Positions 47,183 through 54,884 of a stretch of 64,000 bases of DNA are shown here, piece after piece; the stretch's first letter is position 1; every line of letters begins with the position of its first letter. The stretch comes from Vibrio mediterranei (GTDB taxonomy: Bacteria; Pseudomonadota; Gammaproteobacteria; Enterobacterales; Vibrionaceae), in NCBI RefSeq assembly GCF_900088415.1, contig NZ_FLLQ01000005.1, forward strand, positions 248,001 to 312,000, read 5' to 3'. The translations under genes and the position numbers were made by a program. Below the pieces are notes generated by a model. That model searched no databases. It was not told where the DNA came from and worked only from the letters and a program-made list of their open reading frames with translations.

Positions 47183-47209
47183 GAGTGCAAGTATTTCACT
47201 CTTGCACTC
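47183..47209. repeat. Nine-base inverted repeat in the dnaK leader
   Basis: GAGTGCAAG (47183-47191), 9 bases, CTTGCACTC (47201-47209), perfect. It lies 65-91 bases upstream of the dnaK ATG and would form a stable RNA hairpin. Half-site order excludes a CIRCE operator. Confidence 0.6.
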
Positions 47210-47250
47210 TAGATGTCGCTACACTGCATGTGTAGGCAGCAATACTTTTT

Positions 47251-47279
47251 AGATAAGGCTAGTGAGATCCAATTTCAAA
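47251..47279 (-). promoter_or_regulatory. Candidate sigma32 promoter of dnaK
   Basis: On the minus strand TTTGAAA, 14 bases, CCTTATCT, resembling the heat-shock consensus CTTGAAA-N13/14-CCCCATNT. It would put the start about 125 bases before the dnaK ATG and include the inverted repeat in the leader. Confidence 0.5.
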
Positions 47280-47321
47280 TCGAATTCTAAAATCGCCTTA
47301 TCACATTTCACTTCTCAATGA

Positions 47322-47741
47322 TTATTTGTTGATTGAGATTTTACGTGGCTGCATTGCTTCTGGAACTTCACGAACAAGATCAACGTGCAATAAACCATTT
47401 TCCATGCTTGCGGCCTTAACGGTTACGTAGTCAGCAAGTTGGAACTTACGTTCAAAGTTACGCTCTGCGATGCCTTGATAAACGTAGTTTGGTTTGGTTT
47501 CTACAGACTTAACTTCACCAGAAACGATAAGCATATTTTCGTTCTGAGTAAGAGTTAGTGCATCTTCAGAAAAGCCTGCAACAGCCATCGTTATACGATA
47601 GTTATTTTCGTCTTTCTGTTCGATATTGTATGGAGGGTATCCATTAGAAGATGGCTTTTTCGCGCTATTTTCCGCTAGGTTGAATAGGCGATCAAAACCA
47701 ATGGCATGACGGTATAGGGGAGAAAAATCTACATTACGCAT
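47322..47741 (-). CDS. Small heat-shock protein (Hsp20/IbpA family)
   Basis: Holdase of 139 residues from the ATG at 47741 (AGGATAG ribosome site). An N-terminal arm (NVDFSPLYRHAIGFDRLFNL), an alpha-crystallin domain (about 38-125; YRITMAVAGFSEDALTL, VYQGIAERNFERKFQLADYV, MENGLLHVDL) and the C-terminal anchoring IxI-type motif (RKISINK) are all in place. It binds unfolding proteins for later refolding by DnaK/DnaJ, whose genes lie directly downstream. Translation is likely controlled by the hairpin overlapping its ribosome site. Confidence 0.94.
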   Translation of the reverse strand: MRNVDFSPLYRHAIGFDRLFNLAENSAKKPSSNGYPPYNIEQKDENNYRITMAVAGFSEDALTLTQNENMLIVSGEVKSVETKPNYVYQGIAERNFERKFQLADYVTVKAASMENGLLHVDLVREVPEAMQPRKISINK

Positions 47742-47744
47742 AAT

Positions 47745-47769
47745 ACTATCCTCATAAATAAGCAATAGT
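47745..47769 (-). promoter_or_regulatory. ROSE-like RNA thermometer hairpin at the hsp20 ribosome site
   Basis: In the mRNA (minus strand) ACUAUUGCUU and AUGAGGAUAGU can pair around a short UUUA-like loop. The ribosome site AGGA pairs with UUGCU, leaving the G of UUGCU unpaired opposite the GG, exactly the arrangement of ROSE elements before ibpA-type genes. Outer pairs ACUAU/AUAGU close the stem. Heating would open it. Confidence 0.7.
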
Positions 47770-47976
47770 TCTTGATGTTTGATTCACCAAGACCGGAGAC
47801 ATACTCTGTTGCACCTCATTGGCGCCTTAAGACATATGTTCCAAGTGTTAACAGGTTAAAGGAGCTTGTTGATATCGACTATTGCAACGTCAACGTCCTT
47901 TGATTACAGTTGCCTTTACTTCCCTAATTAGGCGAAGTAGACAACTCAGGAACTCCATTCGGCAGTTCGTGTAATC

Positions 47977-48005
47977 AATATATGCTTCCGAGATAAACCT
48001 GTCAA
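47977..48005 (-). promoter_or_regulatory. Sigma70-like promoter of hsp20 with long leader
   Basis: Minus strand: TTGACA (48000-48005), 17 bases, TATATT (47977-47982), a near-consensus promoter. Transcription from here gives a leader of about 230 bases before the hsp20 ATG, ending in the thermometer hairpin. Confidence 0.65.
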
Positions 48006-48023
48006 CACTAATATTAGTTTTTT

Positions 48024-50849
48024 TTATTCTTCTTTCTCTTTGGGCAGTACCGCAACTGTGATCATATCTTTCAGAACGATTTGTTTCGCTAACTGTTGAA
48101 CATCAGCCGCAGTCACCGCCGATACTAACTGTTTAAACGTCTGCTCATTAGCAAGGTTCTCGGGATAACTTGAAGCTTTGTACATCAGACCAAACCAAAA
48201 ACCATTATTCTCGTAGCTCTGTTCAATACCATCAATCATAGGCGTCACTGCACGCTTAAGCTCATCATTCGATACACCCGTTTCCTGGATGTCTCTGATC
48301 AACTTACGATAGATATCAAACACGATATCGACATTATCAACTGTGGTATTGCTGTTCAAACTAAGATAACCGTAGTCCTTGTACAGTAGTGACTGTGACG
48401 AATCTACCCATGGTGAATACGCCTTACCCGTCTTTTCTCGAATAGCATCGTTGACGCGCAGCTGCAAAATAGAACGCAGTACCGCGAATCCAACCACTTG
48501 CTTATAATCGCGTCCATCAGGCAAAGAGAAGTAGCCCGACGCTAGTGCCGTGTTCTGTTCTCCTTGGTGATACAACGTGTAATGCTCACCAACGTTAAGC
48601 TGGATATCATCTCTTGGTCTAGGAACAAAGTCTTGTGCCTGGATATTTAACGCTCCAAACGTCTGAGCGACATAATCCACCGCCTGTTGTTGGGTGATGT
48701 TACCCAGCAAAGACACTTCGATTGGACCTTGATTAACAGAGCGATCGACAAACCGCTTCAATGCGGTTAACGGTAGTTTGTCGATTACCTCCACTTTCGG
48801 GTATTCCCAGCGAGGGTCATCTTGATACAACACCTTGCCAACATTAAAACCTAATACGCCCTCTGGAGTTGTCGGGTAACTGTCATAAACTGACTTGAGG
48901 CTCTGTACAGCAAGAGCATGACCGCTTGGTCTGTATCCAGGATGTGTCAAAAATGCCGCTGCCACTTTTAGTTGGTCTAGAGTATCTTGTGGTGGAACTC
49001 GGTAGTGACCTTCGATAGCATCATCAGTCAGGTAGTAACTGGCACCAATTTGTCGCCCTGAGAAAATTGACCGTAAATCGTTAATATCATGAGCTTCCAA
49101 GCCACCAGCGATGAAGGCAGAGTCAAACAAGGTAGCTAATGCGGCATCTTTCTTTGCAAGATCAAGCTTGCCTTTGCCCACTCGGACACTGATATAGACC
49201 GCATTGGATTCAAACTCAGTTGGTTTAATATTGAGATAAACGCCATTGTCGAATCGATATCGTGTCACATCTCCAAAGGCGGTTTTCTCGATTAGCTTGG
49301 CTTTCCCTGGTTGCCCAAAGTTCTGATACGCAAACTGTACTTTTTCTGCTTCTGCATATGGCTGAACTTGTGTCGATTCACTGTCTTTGTATGCCTCAAG
49401 TACCGTCTGGGCCGTAACCTTGGACTGGGGTTTATCCATCACATAAATTCTTGGATGCTTATCGCTCCAATGCTTGTTGAATATTTGGTTATACGCAGAA
49501 GTCTCTTTCGGTAACACATCACTTTCGAATAATGACAATGCAAACTCATTACTCGTTGATACCGCTTTATTGTTGATATCATTAACGATACCTGCTGCGT
49601 AGCTCGAACTCAGCGTATCTTTAGTAGCTTCAGCATCCAGCTTTAATAATGTGTGATATTTATCTAATTGGCGCTGAATTTCTTGTTTAGAAAACCCGTA
49701 CTTAACCGCCTGCCTTAGGGATGATTCCAGCATATTAACCCCAGCCTGCCATTGGCCCGACTTTGTCGCGACACTCAGTTGATTACTCGTAACAACATCA
49801 AACTGATTGTAAGAGCCAACATAGGGAGATAACAGTTCGCCTTGACTTGCGAAAGCGGTTGTTTCTAGACGGTATTGAAGCGCCTGATTAGCTACATGAA
49901 GCATGAACTCTTCAACTCGCTTGGCACGAGAATCAGGCGCTCGATTTATAGGCTCTAAGTAGTTAAATTCAACATGTGTCGTCACATTACTATCTTTAAA
50001 CACTCTTGCTTCGGCTGTGGTTGGAAACATCACTTGCTTGCCATAAGGAACAATGTCATGACCTTTGTTATCCCAGCTTGCAAATTGTTTCTCTACCATG
50101 GAGAACACAGATTGGACGTCAACATCTCCTGCAATAACTAAGGTTGTATGATTAGGCGTGTAATAGCTGTGGTAGAACGCTTTTAATCTCGATTGATTAA
50201 CTTCCTTCATTCCTTCTAACGTGCCAAGTGGAATACGGTCGATAATATTCGCCCCTTGGAGTACATAGCTAGACCAATCTTTAAGTATTCTTAAATCTAA
50301 AGTTGTTCGTTCGCGAACTTCTGAAGAAATAACGGGTAACTCACGAGCAATAGCGTCCTTATCTAGTGTTAATTCTGATGCCGTTTCTCTCATCAAAAAC
50401 AAGGCCGTCGATAGCGTCTCTTTATCGTTTTTTGGCAGATCTAACATGTAAACCGTCTGCTTGAAGTTCGTCTCTGCGTTACTGTCCTTACCAAAAGACA
50501 ATCCGTGTCGCTCTAGAATCTGAATCATGTCGCCTTCAGGCACATGAGTAGAACCGTTAAACGCCATATGTTCTAAAAAGTGCGCAAGACCCGGTTGTTT
50601 GCCAGTTTCTTGTAGCGATCCCGCACCAACTCGCATTCGAATCGAAATCGCTTTTTTCGGTTTTACGTTCTGAATCACGACAACCCGCATACCATTGTCT
50701 AAGACTTTTACATGCAATTTCTCATTCAACGGCAAATCAGACTGTTCAAACCAAAGGGTTGCTTTATTATTCGGCGTCTCAACATGCGCATTGGTCGCAT
50801 ATGAGAGTGATAGAAGGAGCAAGGTAACGATAAATACTGATGATTTCAT
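48024..50849 (-). CDS. Periplasmic M16-family zinc peptidase (PqqL-like)
   Basis: Metalloprotease of about 941 residues. I start at the ATG at 50849, giving a Sec signal peptide (KSSVFIVTLLLLSLSYATNA); an ATG at 50882 with GGGAA upstream is an alternative. The inverted zinc motif HFLEH (in GLAHFLEHMAFNGSTH) and a downstream Glu (NAETNFKQT) form the active site in the first half. The second half is the inactive partner repeat. Size and export resemble E. coli PqqL. Substrates are unknown. Monocistronic. Confidence 0.9.
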   Translation of the reverse strand: MKSSVFIVTLLLLSLSYATNAHVETPNNKATLWFEQSDLPLNEKLHVKVLDNGMRVVVIQNVKPKKAISIRMRVGAGSLQETGKQPGLAHFLEHMAFNGSTHVPEGDMIQILERHGLSFGKDSNAETNFKQTVYMLDLPKNDKETLSTALFLMRETASELTLDKDAIARELPVISSEVRERTTLDLRILKDWSSYVLQGANIIDRIPLGTLEGMKEVNQSRLKAFYHSYYTPNHTTLVIAGDVDVQSVFSMVEKQFASWDNKGHDIVPYGKQVMFPTTAEARVFKDSNVTTHVEFNYLEPINRAPDSRAKRVEEFMLHVANQALQYRLETTAFASQGELLSPYVGSYNQFDVVTSNQLSVATKSGQWQAGVNMLESSLRQAVKYGFSKQEIQRQLDKYHTLLKLDAEATKDTLSSSYAAGIVNDINNKAVSTSNEFALSLFESDVLPKETSAYNQIFNKHWSDKHPRIYVMDKPQSKVTAQTVLEAYKDSESTQVQPYAEAEKVQFAYQNFGQPGKAKLIEKTAFGDVTRYRFDNGVYLNIKPTEFESNAVYISVRVGKGKLDLAKKDAALATLFDSAFIAGGLEAHDINDLRSIFSGRQIGASYYLTDDAIEGHYRVPPQDTLDQLKVAAAFLTHPGYRPSGHALAVQSLKSVYDSYPTTPEGVLGFNVGKVLYQDDPRWEYPKVEVIDKLPLTALKRFVDRSVNQGPIEVSLLGNITQQQAVDYVAQTFGALNIQAQDFVPRPRDDIQLNVGEHYTLYHQGEQNTALASGYFSLPDGRDYKQVVGFAVLRSILQLRVNDAIREKTGKAYSPWVDSSQSLLYKDYGYLSLNSNTTVDNVDIVFDIYRKLIRDIQETGVSNDELKRAVTPMIDGIEQSYENNGFWFGLMYKASSYPENLANEQTFKQLVSAVTAADVQQLAKQIVLKDMITVAVLPKEKEE

Positions 50850-51234
50850 CAGATAAGCTCGACCTAATTGAGGAAAAACCATATCAAAAATTCCCTGAAA
50901 GTTGGTGTTGTCACTTGGGCGTAACAATACACAGATAGTGTGCATAGTTTCTTATTGTATTAAAAACTAACCAATGTCTTTGTAATAGTCTGTAGTAGCG
51001 TGTTTCGCAATTACATTGTTGCGAGGCATATGTGACAAATCACCTATTTCATAATTTTTGATAAATCTTTACCCATTATGGTATGGATTGCATAAGAGAA
51101 TTCTGCTCTTATGGAAAGGATTATTAACGACGTCATCGAGCGTGAGAGTCGACAAATAACCGTCCCAAAGAAGGACGACGACAGCCACACTCCCCCGAAA
51201 CGTCTTTTGTGCTTGTAATATAAGGAGTTATACA
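50850..51234. other. Intergenic region between the M16 peptidase and glgC
   Basis: About 385 bases holding the divergent promoter regions. A 35-codon frame (51111-51218, beginning MERIINDVIERESRQ) occupies part of the glgC leader but has only a weak ribosome site, so I do not call it a gene. A short repeat AAGAG/CTCTT surrounds 51094-51110. Confidence 0.35.
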
Positions 51235-52548
51235 ATGCCGAAGGAAAATCAATATTCCCACATTTCTAGTAACGCTCGTCTTCGTAATACCACCGCGATG
51301 ATCCTAGCGGGAGGTAAGGGAACACGGCTTAAAGAACTCACCTCAACTATTGCTAAACCAGCGGTCTCATTTGGCGGCAAATTCAAAATCATCGACTTTG
51401 CCTTATCAAACTGTATTAACTCTGGTATTCGCAAAGTTGGTGTACTCACTCAGTACATGGCTCAGGACCTAATTAGCCATATACAATCAGGTTGGCAATC
51501 GTCCTATTCTGCCTTAGGTGAAGGTGTCCATATCATTCCTGCGCAACAACGTGTTGGCGAAAACTGGTATCGAGGCACCGCGGACGCTATCTACCAAAAC
51601 CTCGACCTGATAAAACGACACGATCAAACTGAGCGCATCTTGATTCTTGGTGGAGACCATATCTACAAGATGGACTACTCCCGAATGATCAACTTCCATG
51701 TGGAAAGCGGCGCTGATGTCACCGTAGCTTGTATTCAAAAGCCCATTGAGCAAGCATCTGAATTTGGCGTAATGGGATTAAACGATGAAGGCGATATCAT
51801 CAACTTTGTAGAGAAACCAACAAACCCAACGCCTATGCCCAACGATGACTCTAAAGCTCTCATTTCAATGGGCATCTACATTTTTAACGTAGACGTTCTA
51901 GATGCTGAATTGCGTCAGGCTCTTACCTGTCCTGACTATAAGCACGATTTCGGACACAACATCATCCCTAGTCTTATCGGTCGCAGCAATCTCAAAGGCT
52001 ATGTGTTTACAGAACGTGGTCATCCGGGCGCCAATGGCTATTGGCGAGATGTCGGTCATGTAGATGAATATTATGCTGCCACGATGGACTTACTCGCTCC
52101 GACACCAGAACTAGATATCTATGACAAGAGCTGGCCTATTATGACCAACCAAGTTCAGCGTCCTGGAGCTAAGTTTCTGTTTAATGACCCAAATCGTCGT
52201 GGATATGCCGTAGACTCAGTGGTTTGCGCCGGAGCAATTATCTCGGGTGCACAGGTTACACATACTTTGGTCTCTTCTGATGTTCGCATCGATGATTTTA
52301 CCGAAATCACTGACAGCATTTTGCTGCCAAGTGCTTCGGTAGGACAAAACTGCAAGCTGAAGAAAGTGATTGTCGGCGAAAACTGTCACATTCCAAACAG
52401 TATGGAAATCGGCTTTGACGTGGAACTGGATAAGCAGCGCTTTACTGTTACTGACGAAGGCATCGTCCTCGTCACTCAGGACATGTTCCCGCTGAAAGAA
52501 GACAGCCCTCTCGTTTCCGAAGGTGAGAAAAACGCTCAAACCGCGTAA
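51235..52548 (+). CDS. glgC: Glucose-1-phosphate adenylyltransferase
   Basis: Makes ADP-glucose from glucose 1-phosphate and ATP for glycogen synthesis; 437 residues. Pyrophosphorylase motif AMILAGGKGTRLKELTSTIAKPAV, catalytic segment GGDHIYKMDYSRM, sugar-phosphate motif FVEKP, and C-terminal left-handed beta-helix (residues about 300-430) are all seen. Strong AGGAG ribosome site. No glgA, glgB or glgX is nearby. Confidence 0.96.
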   Translation: MPKENQYSHISSNARLRNTTAMILAGGKGTRLKELTSTIAKPAVSFGGKFKIIDFALSNCINSGIRKVGVLTQYMAQDLISHIQSGWQSSYSALGEGVHIIPAQQRVGENWYRGTADAIYQNLDLIKRHDQTERILILGGDHIYKMDYSRMINFHVESGADVTVACIQKPIEQASEFGVMGLNDEGDIINFVEKPTNPTPMPNDDSKALISMGIYIFNVDVLDAELRQALTCPDYKHDFGHNIIPSLIGRSNLKGYVFTERGHPGANGYWRDVGHVDEYYAATMDLLAPTPELDIYDKSWPIMTNQVQRPGAKFLFNDPNRRGYAVDSVVCAGAIISGAQVTHTLVSSDVRIDDFTEITDSILLPSASVGQNCKLKKVIVGENCHIPNSMEIGFDVELDKQRFTVTDEGIVLVTQDMFPLKEDSPLVSEGEKNAQTA

Positions 52549-52570
52549 CGGCTTCTCGCATTCCTCTATC

Positions 52571-52598
52571 AAAACGCCCTAAACTATTAGGGCGTTTT
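52571..52598. terminator. Bidirectional terminator between glgC and the MFS gene
   Basis: Perfect 12-base stem AAAACGCCCTAA (52571-52582) / TTAGGGCGTTTT (52587-52598). A and T runs on each side allow use in both directions. Confidence 0.9.
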
Positions 52599-52610
52599 GT
52601 GTTTATTAAG

Positions 52611-53777
52611 TTATACGTTGCGTGAGTTCTTAATAGCTACGATCATCACAAGAAGTACAAAGTACAGTCCAAGAAGCGGAAATGCAGAACCGACAGGCAA
52701 AGTCGAAGCAACAAACGAGACCAACGCCGTACACAACCAACTGCCCGAAAAAACAATGGCATTAGCGACTCCGGCAATATGCGGGAAAGGTAACAACGCC
52801 TTTCCCAGATATAACGGAAATAGCATTCCCAGAGAAACTATAATCACAGCAACTGGCAACAAGAACGCCAACAAATTCAACCCATAAATATACTGAAATG
52901 ACATACCAATCACTAACGCGGCTAGCGACGCGGTGATTGCAACGTTGGTTTTCCGTTCAGCGGATACACTAAATAAAAAACGATTCGCCAAATTACCTAG
53001 CAACCAACATGCACCCAACGCTAACGCAATATTGCCATAAAACACCGGACTATAACCCAAACGAGACTGGATGATAAAAGGGCCGACGGTATTGAACGCT
53101 GGCAAAATACTGTAGAAAACACCACAAATGATGGCTGTGCGTTGAAAGTTTCGATTTAAAACGATCTCGGTAAAATTGCTTTTAATTTGCTCCCCTCGTA
53201 ATGGCTGCACAATTTGCAGTGTTTCACGAAAAAACAAGCAAAGAAAAACGCCTCCTAATGCGACCCAGATTGCCAGAGCGATAAAGACAGATTGCCAACC
53301 AAACATAGATTCTAAATGACCGCCTACAAACGGAGATAAGGTAATTCCCATCGCAAACGAAATCGTAATCCAGTTAACCGCTTTCAGATACTCCGCTCCA
53401 TGATACATATCTTTGATTACTGCCCTGCCTCCAACACAAACTAAAGACACGGCTAGTCCTTCAACCAGTCGAAGTACAATTAAGCTGTAGATATTGGGAG
53501 AAATGATGGACAGGAGCAAGGCAGCAACCAGCAAGAAGACTCCGATAAGCATTGGTGTCTTGCGGCCGTATGCATCGACAATAAAACCAGCAACTAACTG
53601 CCCAAGGCCAAACCCCAACATTGCTGACGTAAATGACCATTGAGTTACCGTTTCAGTAGCCGAAAACTCGGTTTTGATGGAAGGAAGAGATGGCACCACA
53701 ATATCCACTACTATCCCACCTAGAGAGATGAGCAGGTACATAAGAATTGCGAGGTTATTTCTTTGCTGGTTAGTCAT
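52611..53777 (-). CDS. MFS drug transporter, Bcr/CflA family
   Basis: Twelve-helix proton antiporter of 388 residues starting at ATG 53777 (MTNQQRNNLAILMYLLI). Motif A is GFIVDAYGRKTPMLIG and the N-terminal DIVVPSLPSIKTEF segment is typical of Bcr/CflA and related DHA1 drug exporters. A TTG seven codons earlier is possible. Ribosome site weak. The substrate is not predictable. It stands alone between glgC and the glycyl radical cluster. Confidence 0.88.
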   Translation of the reverse strand: MTNQQRNNLAILMYLLISLGGIVVDIVVPSLPSIKTEFSATETVTQWSFTSAMLGFGLGQLVAGFIVDAYGRKTPMLIGVFLLVAALLLSIISPNIYSLIVLRLVEGLAVSLVCVGGRAVIKDMYHGAEYLKAVNWITISFAMGITLSPFVGGHLESMFGWQSVFIALAIWVALGGVFLCLFFRETLQIVQPLRGEQIKSNFTEIVLNRNFQRTAIICGVFYSILPAFNTVGPFIIQSRLGYSPVFYGNIALALGACWLLGNLANRFLFSVSAERKTNVAITASLAALVIGMSFQYIYGLNLLAFLLPVAVIIVSLGMLFPLYLGKALLPFPHIAGVANAIVFSGSWLCTALVSFVASTLPVGSAFPLLGLYFVLLVMIVAIKNSRNV

Positions 53778-53863
53778 AGCAAGTAATAAAAGTATCAATT
53801 TGGCGGTATATCTACTCTTTTAATCCTAGTCCTCCTCAACGTCTAGATAACGAAAATTCACAA

Positions 53864-54814
53864 CTAACTCAGCGTAACGTTAATCTCACCATAGCGTTTT
53901 ATCGATTCAATCCAAGAGTTTACTTCGTTGTCGTCAGGCATTTCCGCATCGACATCATACGTTTTGCCAATTTCGGTCGCTTTTCCTTTGCCAAAATTAT
54001 GATAAGGAAGCACCTCGACCTTTTGGATATTTGTCATAGACTTCGCATGCTGTGCTATTGCCGCAAAGTGGTCATCAGAAAGGTTGTAACCGGGGATCAT
54101 AGGGCAACGTAGAATCACTGATGCGTTGATTTCGTTAAGCAGCTGAAGGTTGGTATCTACCAAGCGGCGGGTCATGCCCGTTAGCGTTTTATGAAGCTCA
54201 TCTCCGGTGGCCTTGTAGTCAAATAAGAACAGATCGACATACGGCGCTATCATTCGATAATGTTCCGTTTTGGAAGCACCATTGGTTTCAACACACACAT
54301 GCACATCATTAGCTTTGCACATTTTCGCCAACGCTAAACAAAATTCGAATTGCTTAAGCGCTTCCCCACCGGATAGTGTAATACCGCCGCCTGACTTGTC
54401 GAAATACACCTTGTCTTTAATGACCTCAGCAAAAACCTGTTCTACCGTCATCTCCTTCCCATAGATCTTGAGTGCATCTTGCATACAAGCATCAACGCAT
54501 TGACCACAGGTTTGGCAAGCTTCAAAATCAACATTGTGGTTACCTTCAGCATCAAAACTATGTACATTGTTAGGACATACTTGCTCGCAGCGACGACAAC
54601 CAACACATTTATCCGCATTGAACGCGAGCTGTTTCTGAGCGCTCAGTGATTCAGGATTGTGGCACCACACACATTTCATTTGACAACCTTTCATAAACAC
54701 TGCCGTTCTAACACCTGGGCCGTCATTGACACTGAATTTCTGGATGTCGAATACCACACCTGTAGTTGATGATTGAGCGAAGGATGTTTGAGAAGTAGAG
54801 TCTTTGATGAGCAT
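53864..54814 (-). CDS. Glycyl radical enzyme activating protein (radical SAM)
   Basis: Installs the glycyl radical on the neighbouring enzyme using S-adenosylmethionine. The protein has 316 residues from ATG 54814, chosen for its GAGG site 6 bases upstream. Radical SAM Cys triad CQMKCVWC (CxxxCxxC), then a ferredoxin-like insert with two 4Fe-4S motifs (CVGCRRCEQVCP and CQTCGQCVDAC), as in activases of dehydratase- and lyase-type glycyl radical enzymes but not of true pyruvate formate-lyase. Later GGITLSGGEAL is the family SAM-contact motif. It follows its partner by 70 bases with a terminator between. Confidence 0.95.
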   Translation of the reverse strand: MLIKDSTSQTSFAQSSTTGVVFDIQKFSVNDGPGVRTAVFMKGCQMKCVWCHNPESLSAQKQLAFNADKCVGCRRCEQVCPNNVHSFDAEGNHNVDFEACQTCGQCVDACMQDALKIYGKEMTVEQVFAEVIKDKVYFDKSGGGITLSGGEALKQFEFCLALAKMCKANDVHVCVETNGASKTEHYRMIAPYVDLFLFDYKATGDELHKTLTGMTRRLVDTNLQLLNEINASVILRCPMIPGYNLSDDHFAAIAQHAKSMTNIQKVEVLPYHNFGKGKATEIGKTYDVDAEMPDDNEVNSWIESIKRYGEINVTLS

Positions 54815-54838
54815 GTTTTGCCTCATAACTGTCGCAAG

Positions 54839-54872
54839 AAAAAAGGGCGAACCTAAACTACCGTGTTCGCCC
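54839..54872 (-). terminator. Attenuating terminator between glycyl radical enzyme and activase
   Basis: Stem GGGCGAAC (54845-54852) / GTTCGCCC (54865-54872) with six T following on the minus strand (54839-54844). It would reduce activase expression relative to its partner enzyme, as only catalytic amounts are needed. Confidence 0.8.
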
Positions 54873-54884
54873 AATCGGAGGTGT

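Noticed and set aside
47183..47209. CIRCE (HrcA) operator upstream of dnaK
   Set aside because: CIRCE has CACTC in the first arm and GAGTG in the second around nine bases. Here the order is reversed (GAGTG first), so only the arm composition and spacing are alike.
51111..51218. 35-codon frame in the glgC leader
   Set aside because: Weak ribosome site and no family likeness; noted only as content of the intergenic region.
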